A stretch of DNA of 64,000 nucleotides from Cinclus cinclus (lineage: Eukaryota > Chordata > Aves > Passeriformes > Cinclidae): assembly GCF_963662255.1 (NCBI RefSeq), contig NC_085060.1, positions 9,611,630 to 9,675,629 of the forward strand, in the 5' to 3' direction. Every line of letters begins with the position of its first letter. Position 1 is the first letter of the stretch. The notes beneath the pieces were generated by a model. It did not search any database. It was given only the letters and a program-made list of their open reading frames with translations, and was not told the DNA's origin. This document shows, piece after piece, positions 1 to 11,945 of the stretch. The translations under genes were made by a program, and so were the position numbers.

Positions 1-639
1 AACCTTAACTGGACCTTTAGATGAGGCAGCTGAACCTGTTAACACAACAGAAACCTGTTTACCTATTTTGATTGATTCACTAACAAATCAACAAGTCGAA
101 AATCTCCTTGGTTAAAGAGCTGAATGAGTTTGTGGAAGGGTCTAAGAGATATTAATGTCATCAGCAATGAAAGAACTGCTGAGGGTCAGCAGTTTCACAG
201 GACAGGATGAAACAGACTGTACATCTTGCTGCATCTTTTTGCTCAGAGAACCTGTTGGAGGTTAGGATTTTTTCTTTCTTTTTCTTTACTTTTTTTTTTA
301 AGGAAATTTTTTCCCATTTGTTTCTAAGAGAAGAGATCCAAAACAAGTGGCCAAGGTGGGGTGAAGGAGTGCAGTGGCAGCAGCCCTTTAGCTGGGTCTT
401 TTCTCTTAGGAAGGGCAGAGATGCTTTGAGAATTTGGCTGGAGGGTGAGGGGCTAGGCTGGGCTCTGAGCTTTCCCTTGCTCTTGGCTTGCTGTGGGAAG
501 AATTCGCCGCCCCCAAGGAGTCCCGTCTCCTACTATTTTCTTCTACTGTGAGACTCTGCTTGTACGAATGCCTGTTGTACTGGGACTCTACCTCACTAGT
601 AAAGATCCTCACCATCTATTTGGGTACCTCAGGGAAAAC
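1..639. other. No gene recognised at left edge
   Basis: This stretch is AT-rich, with short T-rich tracts near 265-300. I see no exon with splice sites and no similarity to the neighbouring receptor. If the receptor's promoter is the CpG island to the right, this is upstream intergenic DNA. If the receptor starts left of the window, it is intron. Confidence 0.4.
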
Positions 640-1080
640 CCAGGACCCCGAGCCCCTTCCCCCTTCAAGGGAGCCTCTCCCGGCCGCGTCTGGGAGCCGA
701 GCCGCTGCTGCCCAGCGCCGCCGTTCCTCTGCCGCTGCTCCGGGCTTTTCACTGCTCTGTAACCCCGCAGCCCTGCCCGCAGGGACACCCCGCCAGCTCC
801 TGCTACAGCTGCGGAGGTTCTGATGCGTTTCCTTTGCCGCCCCGGGGTGTGCCCGGCCCTGCGGTCCCAGCTCCGTGCCGAGGTTCCCTCTGCGGCCCGT
901 TTCCCCCCGGCCCGCCCGCCATCACCGCCTGAGGGAGGCGCGGCCGAGCTCGCGCCACAGCGCCCCCTGCAGGCGCGGGGGAATCGCCGCCCCCGCCCGG
1001 CCGGGAGCCAGCGGCGCCCCTGCTGGCCGTGCCCGGAACTGCAGCGCAGGGGAAGGAGCCGCAGCCGAGAGAGGCTGTCC
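640..1080. promoter_or_regulatory. CpG island, possible promoter of the cytokine receptor
   Basis: Base composition changes abruptly from AT-rich flanks to GC-rich sequence dense in CpG (for example 680-730 and 835-1060). In vertebrates this usually marks a promoter. It lies about 1 kb upstream of the first receptor exon I can read, which suits a transcription start for that gene. I could not find an ATG followed by a convincing signal peptide. A hydrophobic Leu-rich stretch at about 1080-1140 is made by a CTG repeat and has no nearby start. The open frames on both strands look like products of GC-rich DNA. Confidence 0.5.
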
Positions 1081-1970
1081 TGGGTTTGTGTTCTGTTCCT
1101 GGGGCTGCTGCTGCTGCTGCTTGATCGCCTGGTTCTACATATACACAGCAGCAAAAGCTGCTGCTCTTTTACCGTGGCTTTGCCTGAAAGCCCCGATGTT
1201 TTGGAGTTACAGTAATTTGGAGAGGAAGGGGACACATTTTCTATTCCAAGGGAGGTTCTTGCCTTCCTTGGCAGACACCCATCTTTCAAACGCAGACAAA
1301 TCTAATCCATACATTTGTTAGATTTCTTTTCCCTCTCATTAGTGCCAATATATATTATCTCTGTATAGAGTGTTTACAGCATTCTTTGGCCATAACAAAG
1401 ATATTTGTTTTGTATCCAGTTTCCAGTTAACTAAAAGGCGTCCTCCTAGCCCAACAAAAGATGCTCAGGAAAGTGTGTGATAAAAGGGTGAGCCTTTTTC
1501 CCACACAAACAGACTTGAAATGGAAGATCATATGAGCTACTTGGGCTTGATGTGGTGTTACTGCTTTTAGTAGCCATTTATGGGTTTGTTTTGGTAGGTT
1601 TTTCTCTTGCTCCTTAAATCGTCCAAACTCATCTCACTGCTTTTTGGTTGTGTCTTCAAATGTTTTTCACTCTGTTGGTCATGCCCTCATGTGCATTCAC
1701 ACAGAAAGGTGAAGGTCAGATCTGTAAGTGCCTGTTTATACAGCTGTAGTATAAACATGCTTGTTTTGAATTATCCATGAAGAGTTACTTTAGGATAATT
1801 TTCCCTGATGTTATAATGATTTCTTGATCTCTGTGTAGCCTTTGCTTATGATTGTAGGTCACAGGGGTAAGAGTGAATTTTCTTTGTGAGTTCTGACTGC
1901 GCCTGAGAACGAAAAAGCAAAGTCAAGTGATGCTGAGTCTTCCCACATAGTCAGACACCGGTTTCCTTTG

Positions 1971-2605
1971 GCTTTGAGCTGTAGTCTTTCTGAAGGGCTG
2001 TAATATATACTTACACTGGCAGGAATTCCCGTGTGTCTGAGATGCTATGGCAAATGTTCTGGTTTTCTTCCCCCCATCTAAACCCAGGAATGGAGTAAGA
2101 ACCAATTCCGTGTAACAGATGTGCACTTGAATGAGGAAATGCACCTCAGAGTGAGAAGTGAATGCAAGAATGACAACACCAGTGAGCCCAGTCCCTGGGT
2201 GGAGACCTCTCTTCTGCCTAAAGGTAATGCCAGCAGTAGCCAGATCCCTCTTGGCCTGAGGAGACATGGCTTTTTCTCTGCTCTTTTGACAAGAATCATA
2301 AAATAGGTACTAGAGAAATACCAGATAAACAGGCTGGTTTTATTGCTGGAGCTTAAATAGAATGATTATGCCACCTTTAATTGCAACTGGGGTCCTCTGA
2401 TGCTTAAAGTCTTCTGGGAAAGCTTGTCTTCTGGCCAAAATTGAAGTGCTCTTCCAAAACAGCAGTGTGGTTCCTGTTATTTCTCTTCTGCCTGCTTTGA
2501 GTGATAGCCTTTCTGAAGGGCTGAAATATATTCTTACGCTGTCAGGAATTCCTGTGTATCTGAAGTGGGGTTATCCCCCCATCTAAATGCAGAAATGGAG
2601 TAAGA
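1971..2605 (+). repeat. Diverged tandem duplication around receptor exon acceptor
   Basis: Positions about 1971-2100 and 2494-2605 are two copies of one sequence. Both start GCTTTGAG, then contain TTTCTGAAGGGCTG, AATATAT.CTTAC.CTG, CAGGAATTCC.GTGT.TCTGA, a C-rich tract CCCCCCATCTAAA, and end in an AG followed by AATGGAGTAAGA. The first copy carries the polypyrimidine tract, acceptor (AG at 2086-2087) and first codons of the receptor exon at 2088. The second copy lies in the next intron. It keeps an AG but its reading frame closes after about 19 codons, so it is probably a decayed partial exon duplication. Confidence 0.8.
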
Positions 2606-5600
2606 GCAACTTTAGTTTTGGTGGTTGTGGCATAAGAGATAGCTTAGCTTAGACTCCATTAAGCCAGCTGCCTTCATGACTGGCATGTAAGTCAGTTTAT
2701 TTTGTATAATTTTCTGTATAAATAGAAGCCCATAAAATAACCCTACAACTGTCCATATAGAGGGAGGAATGTAGCAAATTTAACAACTTGTTCAATAAAT
2801 TGCTTAAATAATTGTAATAGGGTTCTGTCTTTTTCAAAAGAGATGAGTGAGGTCTACAAAGCATAGGAAAACGAATAGAGAAAAAGTGTTTTTTGTTTCT
2901 TGGCATGCAAAAGTAAGCAGTCCACAGCAGAATTGTTAGGAAGAAGACTTTGAGGAGTAATGTATTTTGCTGAATGCTTGAAGTTAGGATGTACAGCAAG
3001 AAAATGAGCCTCTTACCTAAAAGTCTGTCTTAACCTAGGAGCATGACTTGATGTGGATGAAAACCACATGTAGTTGGAAGAATCAGAGACTTTATATCAA
3101 GCCTGTGTGTGTGTCTGCCAGAAGAGTTCTGGAAGATCAGGGAAGCAGATCATTAGGACAGCATGTACCAAACAGGCTGAGGCTCTTAAAAGTTCTGTTT
3201 GCAGATGGAATATTTTTATGTACTTCTTGGAATAGAAAACCTGTGTCATTTCCCTGTGTCTTAGGTGCTGCTTCAGGGAGAACGCAAGCTTGGACTTTCA
3301 AAGTACATCCATGTTTAACTCGAATTTAGTTTTTTGTTCATGGAGATGCTGCTACTTTTTACAAGGCAAAAGTATCCAATACAATGTAGTATGGTAATAC
3401 AGTGTAAAGAACTCAAACAGAAATGTAAGATTGAGTATGAAAGACTTTATTCCATAATTGCTCTGCCTCGGCAATCCATTGACCTATTCACAATTGCTAA
3501 GTACTCATTTGTATTGATGTGACTTGAGTTTCTAAATGTTAAATTTTAATGTCTAAAGGTATATGGATCTCAATTTACAAGTCAACTTAGCTAGTGTTGC
3601 TTTTGTCAATATTTAAGACTCAGAGGCATTTCCATATTCAGAATACCAAGAACCGATACAGTATCTGGAGAAGATAAAAATAGTCAGCCTTTAATTATGG
3701 TTGACATTGATGGCTGTAATAGCATTTATCTTTGTTATAGTTTTCCCTGTAATTACCAGCTATTTTGACTTTTTTTTAAAGTACCTGTAGATTAATAGAA
3801 ATAAATATTTTCCCGACTCAATACCTTGTCCTTACTATCTGGCAACTTTAAGTAGCAATTCAGCCACGGTGAGCACTGGGATTTGCTGTTGTGATTGGCT
3901 TGCCTCTAGAAATTACTCTGCTGAGATTTCAGCCATTGCAAGGTCTGAACAGCTGGAATTCCCAATTTGCTGTGCTAAACAGGCAGTGTAGTCTGAGAGG
4001 TAACTAACCAATTTCTGCCTTCCAGTTTCAGTTATGTAAAGTGAAATGTTTTACTTCTGGACAAGTAAAGAGAACTTGGACAAAATAAGTTTTATAGAAC
4101 ATTTCCAACTTGCCTTGCAGGTATTCCAGGTACTGCTGCTGTTGACTTGAGCTGTGTTTGGCACAATTTGGAGTACATGGCTTGTGCCTGGCGTCCTGGG
4201 GAGAAAGCAAACAGTGACACCAACTACACTCTGTTCTACTGGTTCGTAGGAGATTTGTATTCCCAGCTCTGAAGTGCTCCAGGACTCATCTTTAGTTTTA
4301 CATGACACATTCCACTTGTCTGCTTCCTCTTGCTTTGAAAGTTCCCAGGGCATTGTGTCCAAGTTACTGCTCAGTCCCATCCAACAGAAAACTCCACCAC
4401 TGAAGGGGCCAGAAGCTGCTATGGCCAAGACTTTTCGGGAATTTGATGTAACTATTTTGTGTCTGCTTCTGTAGCCCATACTAACATAGCTGCTATTGCT
4501 TTCTATATTTTTCTGATTGGGCACTTGATTCAAAGAGGGGATAATTAAGAACTAAGCTAGACCAATGTATTGCTTTCTTTGCAGTCCAACAAAATGGGCT
4601 GTTTAAGCTAGGATCACTCACAACGTATGTGTCAGTTCATAAACTATTGGGAAATGGTACAAAAGCATTAATAACTCTTAATAGTACTTCTGTTTGCATC
4701 TTTGATGTTGTGAATAACTGATTCACCTTTAAAGCTATGAAGAACATCTTTTTATCATCATCATCCCTGCTGGCCAGTGGACAGCCATAAATGGTGCCTT
4801 GTTCCAAAGGAACAGACTCGTGTGAGCCAGCTCTTGGCATTGATAGCTGTACATGCTAATCTATGCATACTTCTGCACCTTGATGGGGCTTGTGAAATGC
4901 CAAATTGCATTAGCTTCTGTAGAAATAGAGGAGTTTCCTTTTTGAAAGCCCCATGTCATAGTTTTAAATCTGTTTTCTGTCTTACTTGAGCGAACTACAT
5001 AAACTTTTTTGCTCTTTTTCTCCAGTGGCAGTCTCGCAGGTCAGCTGTTCAATTCAGGGCATTTGGGCAGCAAACAGCAGAAAATTTGCTGCTTTCATTA
5101 AACATGGGGGGACTATTTGTTCCCTGTCTAGACTTCTACTCAAACTTTTTCTTTGTTACAAGAACAGGACCAATGCAGGGTTGAAGATCTGAATTTCTGG
5201 GTATAGGGGTACTTACTGGAATAATGCTTTAGACCTGAGCTATGTATTTTCAACCTGACCTTAATTTTAATGGACAATGTAGGTGTAGTGACTTAAGTGT
5301 TTTAATTCATGCTGCTTTGAAAGGATAAAAATTTTTAGATTTTAAAGCCAAAAACTAAGAAAACACTTCAATTTTAGACTGAAAGATACATTTTTCCACA
5401 ATGCCAGTGAGGTGGGGTTTTTTGGTTTTGTTTCTTTTGGGAGGAAAGGTTACTGGTGTATTTTCATTGAGGCTTGGGCAACAAAGAGAAGGAAGGAGGA
5501 AGTTTGTCTTCCTAACTTCTCTATTGTTGGAAGGGGATACTGACATTTTTGAAAAGCAAATCAGGTAAATAGGTGAAACTCAACTGTCTCAAGAGCTGCA

Positions 5601-8600
5601 ATACTTGAGGCAGAGCTAGAGGAGGTTGAGCAGCTCATTTTATCGCAGAGGTGAAATTCTGTTGACAAGAAGTGGTCCATATTAGTTCGTTTTCTAAATA
5701 TTCTTTACTCCTTGGAATTGTTCTTCCATGTGGAAAGTGTGAACCAAAGCTGACAGCAGTTGTTCTCTTTGATACAAAGCAACTCTGCCTCTCTTTCTGC
5801 TCCTTGGCACTCTTCACAAAAACAATACTCTTTCTAAAGCTTGAGATAAATTACAGGCTGCTTACTTTGCTTAGCCTTTTTTATGTGCTAAAAAGCATAA
5901 AAAGCATTGTTTTAATGCAGTATCAGTCTTTAGAATTTGCAACGCACATTTATAAACAAGCCTTCCCCTTGCTGTCCTTTTCTTCTGAAGTTTACAAGAA
6001 TAATTTTATTCCTCTAGGTTTGATGGCTTGGAAAACCCAAAGAAGTGTAGCAACTCCTCTGTAGACCAAGGAATCTTTGAATGCATTTTCAGTCTTACCT
6101 TCCCAAAAGTCACCAGTACCTACCCTGCTATAAGTATTTTGATCAGCGATGATTCTGAAGAAATTAGGCCTGTGTGTGCAAGTAAAAATCCTACCACCCT
6201 TGGTAAGCCTAACACCTCATCATAAAAATATAATTAAAATAAGAAATTTGGTAGTATATTGTTGTGTTTGGGAAACTTTCACCTCAAAAAGTAGGAGTGA
6301 GACAATGAGATTAGATGTTCCTTTCTTCTATTGACATTTGATTTGAAATTATATAGGCAAGAGCTTGTTTTCTGTGGGATGGGTATCTGAGGGAGAGGGG
6401 TAATTTTCTATTAACTTTTATTCTTATTCTTTAGTTGGATTTACTCTTTTTTTTTTTTTTACTTACTGGTGCAAACTTTTTCCTCTTCTTAATCTGGTGT
6501 AAGTGTAATATTCTGCAATACAGGACTGAACAATTTTTGTAAGCGGTGAAATAGACTTTTGAACTAATTAGTCCATTTTGCATTTCAGTAAAACCTGCCA
6601 CACCAACACAATTGACAGTGTCAAAGACTAATGATAGAATTGATGTAAAATGGAGTGAATCAGAAACTTTTCCAAAAAGTTGTTTACACTATGAAGTTAA
6701 ACTTTCCAATGGTGATTTGGACATTGGTCAGATCATTGAAGTAAGTTTTCCTTACTATTGTTTTTTTCTGTAAATCTTTTGTAATATTTGCAGTTGAAAA
6801 TGAGCAGTTGCATGTGAATGGATTGGGTGCCAGAACTGGAAGTGCTGTGTGAATGTAGGATTTTTCTCTCATACTGTAGGTTTATGTTAGTAAAAGCTGT
6901 ACATCAAAATTCATGCAAGTCTTATGAATCCTTCCCAGAATTTGTTAGGGCAATTAGTTTGTGTGTGAGAACAGCCTGATAAAGGATTTACTGTCAGGAA
7001 ATGGTGGCTGTAAGCTTCTCATGCATATGGGCTTTGGTGTCTTGGTGATAGGTTTTCCTGCTCTTGGTCTTTAGTACTGTGACCTGATTGCCTTGAAGAA
7101 AAATGAACTGCTGGTGCACACAAGAACAGAGAATATCATACAGAAAAGCAAGGGTATAAAGACTGGGCATGGAAGGGAAGAAAGAAGTGTGCACTCTCAG
7201 ATACAGTTATTTTAGTATGCATACAAAAAGCATTGAGTTTGGTGTCTGCATGGGCTCATGATGTATGTCCAGAGCCAAACTGAATGTACTGTTTGATCAG
7301 AATGGTAAAAAAAGCATGAATAATTTCAAACTGAGTGGCTGTCTTGTCCTGTGGAGCATGTTTAGTTGTTTTTGCTACCCCAAACTCGAATGCTAGCAAC
7401 ATTCCCCAGGAAACTGGCATTTTGGATATAAAATAAGTGCAGCTATATCCTGTCTAGTGTGTGCTCTCCTCTGTAGAGGCATCCCAAAACACTTTGGTAT
7501 GGTCACAGTTATGCTGCCCTGATGAGAAGGGAAGGCGGGGTAAATCACAGCTGTTTCTCAGAAGTAAAAAACAAAATAAAAGGAATTGTTCCAAATTCTA
7601 CGTCTTAGCTTAATCATTGATGCCAAATGCTGCATGATAGATGTAGCAGTGAATGGGATTAAATCTTAGCTTTGGAATGTGCATTTAGGCACTCTGTGCT
7701 TGTTAAATGCCACTATGTCCTATTTTTAATGAGGTTTCATAGTCATAAAAAGATCTTCCCATCAAAACATTCAGAATGCATTAGCTGCACAATATAAATA
7801 GGCTTGGAAGTGACTGAGAATATGTTGATAATTGAACAAAGCAAATTACCTTTTATTTTTTGCCTTAGTGTGAAATGAATTCTGTGTCAATTCCTGGTGT
7901 TGATCCTAATAGCAAGTACACCTTCAAAGTGAGAGCGAAACCAAAGCGCGTGTGTTACAACAGTGATTTCCACAGTGACTGGAGTGAAGAAAAGAGCATT
8001 GGTGAGAGCACTTGTCCCTGCGTTGTGCTGCACTTTACTCTTCATCTGTAAGGCATTTAATGCCTTTATGTCTGATAAATAAATGGGAGTCCAAGATAAC
8101 CTTCCTATGTGCCTATTTAATTTTGAGTGAAAAGAGGGCAGAAGAGCTCTACTCCTTTTTCAGCACCACCAGTCTCAGCCTGTGCTGCTGTATATGTTGA
8201 TAGTGGTGCCATTTGTGTAGCTATGCAATGTCCAGTGTAGCCAAATTCAGCCCTGAGTCTTGCTCATTTTCATTTCCTTGCTACTACATTATAATCCCAT
8301 CTTTGAAAAACAAGCCTGTCCGTGCCTACAAAAGTGCTGGTGTACTTGCAAAAGCACTGCATCAATGAACAAATTGGAGAATTAACTATTTTGTTGTCAT
8401 TATTCTTAAAAAGCCTTTCAAAACATCCCTAAGTTTCTACAATTTCTGTTTTCCAGGTGAGAAGAGGGGCTCTACAATCTATTTTGTTCTAATAATTACT
8501 ATTCCATTAATCGTAGCAGTATCTACAGTAATCCTACTTGTTTATCTAAAAAGGTAAATAATGATCTCCCTACATTTGCTGCTGTCTTTGTCAAGAGTGA

Positions 8601-10212
8601 AAATTATTTAGAATCTGTCTGTGTCCATGTGCTGCTTTCCTTTTGTTTTGGGGAGTAAAAATAAGAAATGGGTACAGTTGCACAGAGAATGAAGGCTGGC
8701 CAGTGATCACAAAGCTGACTCCACAAATTTTCTTGATGGTATCCAAACATGATTTTGACATTTTTTTAATGATTTTGTGATTTTTAAATTAATATATCTT
8801 TCATCTAAATATTTTCTTTTTAACTTCATTAAGGCTGAAGATATTAATTCTTCCACCAATTCCGGATCCTAGAGAAATTCTTAAGCGCATGTTTGGAGAG
8901 CAGAGTGAGGATTCCCAGGTTAGTAAGAAGCTGTTGGGCCAACAGATCTACTGAGCTGGGATCTCTAGGCTTGCAGGGGTTTTTTTTTTCCCTATGTCTG
9001 CCTTATCACTAATTGTGTATGTGTGTATTGTATGAAGATTAAGTATTTACATTACTCGGAATTATTCAGAAACAATTACCCAAAACTTTGATATTTCCCC
9101 CCCCCCCGCCCCCTCCAACAATATCTACTTTTCCAGTTAGATTTATAGAATTGCTTTATTCTGTTACTCCAGACTGCTAGTCCCTTAAATTTGTTTCAGG
9201 TTGGGTTTTTTTGGGTGGCAGTTTTCTGATTGTCAGGCTTCTTTTGCTGTGTGGGTTTTGGTTTGAGGAATTTTGTTTTTGGAACTTTATTAAGTGACTT
9301 CTTCTGAACATTCATGTTTTGTCTGCTACTTAATCACATTTATGATGCTGAGTGAAGCTATTTGTGTTTGACTTTCAGAAATTAATATTTTTAGCACTCT
9401 AACATTTATCATATTTTTTTAGCTAGAAAGTAAATCAGATATATAGCTTCTTGTTGGCCAAAGAACAAAACCAGCTATAGTTGTTTCAGACATTGGTTGA
9501 TGAAAGACTTGGAGTGGTGCCTTATTTCAGGGAAAATAAACATAATACCCATTAAGAAAACTTTTCCATAAATAAATCTTTCTCAATAGCCCTTTGTAGA
9601 AATCCTAAGAGAAGTACAGTGACAAGCCCTAATTCAAACCTTGACATGAGGTGGTGAATGTTGTTCTCCTGGATGGGACTCTTGGCCATGAGGGCTGTAA
9701 CTTTGGTAGCTGTTACACTTTGTTGTGCTTTCACAAGTGTTTTGTTATTGTTCCATGTAATTTTCTGTGTGCTCAGTGAAAAAGTTTGTACATGCTCAAG
9801 TCTCCATCCTCCTGCCTGAGCTTCAACTGTTGGCTATAGTTGGAAGCACCCTCAAGGTGGGGACCAACCTTCAGTTCCTCATCTCCAGAGGACATCTGTT
9901 CTGTCAGCCAGGCCTAAGCCATGTCTCTCAAAAGCACAATTTGTTGCCCAACTACCTTGGCTTTTCACCATAATACAGGGTATATATTGTGGAACAGGGG
10001 TCTATCTTACTGGGTTGAAAAAGCAACACTCACCAGGAGGAAATACTATTAAAAATATTGTTCCTTTCTTTCAGAGCTCTGCAAAGGACGATCCCATGAA
10101 TGCTTTTGATAGGTTAATTATAGAAGAAGAAATTCATTCTTTAATTTTAACAGAAACTTCAGAGAGCACTAAGTCTGAAAAAGAAACCAGGGAGACTCTG
10201 CTTTATCAGTGA
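2088..10212 (+). CDS. IL13RA1: Interleukin-13 receptor alpha-1-like cytokine receptor (5' end not found)
   Basis: Exons read in phase: 2088-2223, 4121-4241, 6018-6202, 6589-6740, 7869-8001, 8457-8553, 8834-8918, 10075-10212 (stop TGA). They give 348 residues; human IL13RA1 has 427, so the missing part is the signal peptide and start of domain 1. Diagnostic pieces are [13 protein letters not shown] (domain 1), [16 protein letters not shown] and [10 protein letters not shown] (domain 2, like human CIWHNLSYMKCSW...DTNYTLYYW), a fibronectin domain with a WSXWS-like HSDWS, one transmembrane helix, and box 1 [17 protein letters not shown] (human PPIPDPGKIFKEMFGDQ). The family pairs with IL-4R alpha or binds IL-13 and signals through JAK/STAT. 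The donor after 4241 (GTTCGT) is weak but is the only one that keeps the frame. A paralogue cannot be excluded. Confidence 0.78.
7869..8001 (+). CDS. IL13RA1: Receptor exon with membrane-proximal fibronectin strand and WSXWS-like motif
   Basis: The acceptor is TTGCCTTAG and the donor GGTGAG. The exon encodes [20 protein letters not shown], then [20 protein letters not shown] and EKSIG. It aligns with human VPGVLPDTLNTVRIRVKTNK and LCYEDDKLWSNWSQEMSIG. The canonical W-S-x-W-S box is H-S-D-W-S here, so the first tryptophan is histidine (codon CAC). The box normally stabilises domain packing, so the substitution is notable but does not by itself imply loss of function. The intron phases on both sides (0 and 1) fit the neighbouring exons. 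Confidence 0.85.
8457..8553 (+). CDS. IL13RA1: Receptor transmembrane exon
   Basis: The exon encodes GEKRGS, then about 25 hydrophobic residues ([20 protein letters not shown] and LLVY), then the stop-transfer LKR. Human IL13RA1 has the same layout: GKKRNSTLY, a hydrophobic helix, LLLYLKR. Donor GTAAAT follows AAAAAG. The helix predicts a type I membrane protein whose short cytoplasmic tail is supplied by the next two exons. Confidence 0.88.
8834..8918 (+). CDS. IL13RA1: Receptor exon with box 1 JAK-binding motif
   Basis: The exon encodes (R)[17 protein letters not shown] then [11 protein letters not shown]. The proline-rich PPIPDP is the box 1 motif that recruits Janus kinases in class I receptors. 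The residues after it match IL13RA1 (KEMFGDQNDD) better than IL5RA, IL3RA or CSF2RA as I remember those tails. This is the strongest single piece of evidence for the gene name. Confidence 0.87.
10075..10212 (+). CDS. IL13RA1: Receptor terminal coding exon (cytoplasmic tail)
   Basis: The acceptor CTTTCTTTCAG is strong. The exon encodes [40 protein letters not shown] and TLLYQ, then TGA. Human IL13RA1 ends in an acidic EETDSVVLIENLKKASQ; the bird tail has a matching [11 protein letters not shown] but runs about 20 residues further. A second frame opens across the stop codon (10209-10433), described under findings. Confidence 0.75.
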   Translation, partial: SSAKDDPMNAFDRLIIEEEIHSLILTETSESTKSEKETRETLLYQ

Positions 10213-10512
10213 AAGAGGAAGAAGCTGATTCCTGCTCCCCTACCTCAGGTGACTGTAGATGTGAAGAAGCCTGTGAGACATTGGCCAGCCCTGATCTCAC
10301 TGGCTTTCTCTGGTGCACAGAAGACGCATCAACTAACAGTGGCTATTCTTCCATGTCTGCCAGAAATACTCATTGGAGTTCAGTCAAGATGAGCATGTAT
10401 GTTCCATGGGACTGCACATGTAATTCCATGTGACTGCTTTGTGGATTCCCTGGCTTCAGCCAGCTCTGCCCTGTAACTCGTCACTTGCACTTGTGGTTGT
10501 GCCTCACACCAG

Positions 10513-10590
10513 ACTGTTTGGTGTTTTTTTTGTGTTTGTTTGTTTTTGGGGTTTCTTTTGTTTGTTTGTTTGTTCTGGGGGAGGGGGGGG
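10513..10590 (+). repeat. Low-complexity T/G tract in receptor 3' UTR
   Basis: The tract is a run of TTTG units (TTTGTTTGTTTG) followed by a G-rich stretch (GGGGGAGGGGGGGGAGGAGGG). It lies about 300 bases after the stop in probable 3' UTR. The G-rich part could form a quadruplex in RNA, but this is inferred from composition only. Confidence 0.7.
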
Positions 10591-11945
10591 AGGAGGGTTG
10601 AGCAACCACTGTGACTTTTCCTGAAGTATTTGGCTCTTTTTGCAGTAGGTGGGTCATTACTGCAACCATGTGCAGCTGCTGCCAGGTGGGATGGCAGAGC
10701 ACAGACTGTTTGTGGATAAGCCCTTGTGTGTATGCCTGGCTGGGCACTTTCTGGAGGGCACTTGTGGACTGGATTTCTTGTGCTTCTGCCCATCAGTTGG
10801 AGCTTGGTCAAATCCCACAAAAGAGGGTATTTTTTTTATTTGAAAACGTGTATGAAAAGTCCCTCTGCTTTACAGCCGGTGTTCAGAATATTCATAGAAA
10901 ATGCTTAGTTTTGATACCCTGTCAATTGGCTGTCCTCAGATGCCTCACCCTCATGGACTTCCTGGGTTAATTATACTTTGTTTAAAATGAGAAATTGACT
11001 TTTTTTTTTATTTGTACTGTGCAGTAGCAGATAACTGTATTGAGTCTCACTAGACTTTGATTCTAATTTGGCCATATTGGCCTGAAGGCACCTGATTTTT
11101 ATCTGTTAAGTCATCCTGAGTCTGTACAGGAAAAATACCAGGATGGATGCATGAGTCTAATGAGCTGTGGTCAAACTGATTAGTAAATATTAAACCACTG
11201 AAACCCAGCTAATTCAAAGGCTTCAAGACCCATCCTTACTGCCAAACTGATGGATTTGGGAAAGAGGGGATTACAACCTTGGCCTGTTTTGTAAGGGATA
11301 AGTTTTATTCTTTCTGTAGGGATGACTCTGATTTGAGCTTCCCCTCTAGGACTTAGCAATATAAAACGAGGTGCTGATTTGACTTTTTAAAAAAGCTTTC
11401 TTCTATATTTAACTGCAACAGTTTGACAGGTGTTTTTGTTGTTATTATTTTCATTCTTTGATGGCTTGGTTTGAGGGTTCTCTACCCAGCAAAGCTCAGC
11501 AGGTGTTTTCTGGCACAAATGTGACATTTTTCTGCTCTGCATTCTCAGCATTAGTTCCTGCCCTGTGCTGCAAGGGTGGTTGCAGTGGTACCTTGATTGT
11601 GCTGGAGGAAGAAGATAATGAAATGGACAAAAAAGGATCCATGGAAGCCCTTTATAGTCAGTGCTCAGGGATTTCTTGCCCTTTCCAGCTGGCTGTAGAC
11701 ATGTGAGTCATGGACATAGGCAGTCTTAGTAGAGCAGGAAGAGATCTCCTGATAAGCTTTATAGGAGAAAGCTTTACAGCTACTAACCTTTTAAAGTTCA
11801 TCCCTGTCTTCAAGCTCCATTTGGTCAAAAAAGCGAAACTAAATGCTATATTTTTAGACCATATTGTTCTGCAAGAAATAGAATGAGTGCCACATGCTTT
11901 TTAGCTACAATTGTGCATCTTTTATGCAGTTATTCCCTCCTTATC

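Noticed and set aside
609..1289. 226-codon minus-strand frame over the left CpG island
   Set aside because: It is rich in Arg, Gly, Ala and Ser as expected from GC-rich DNA, contains a CTG-encoded Ser run, and matches no family I know.
4051..4533. 160-codon minus-strand frame over the receptor domain 2 exon
   Set aside because: It is the antisense of a confirmed plus-strand exon and adjoining intron.
11458..11706. 82-codon frame with Cys-rich sequence after the receptor stop
   Set aside because: It lies in the probable 3' UTR, has no splice acceptor and shows no cytokine-receptor features.
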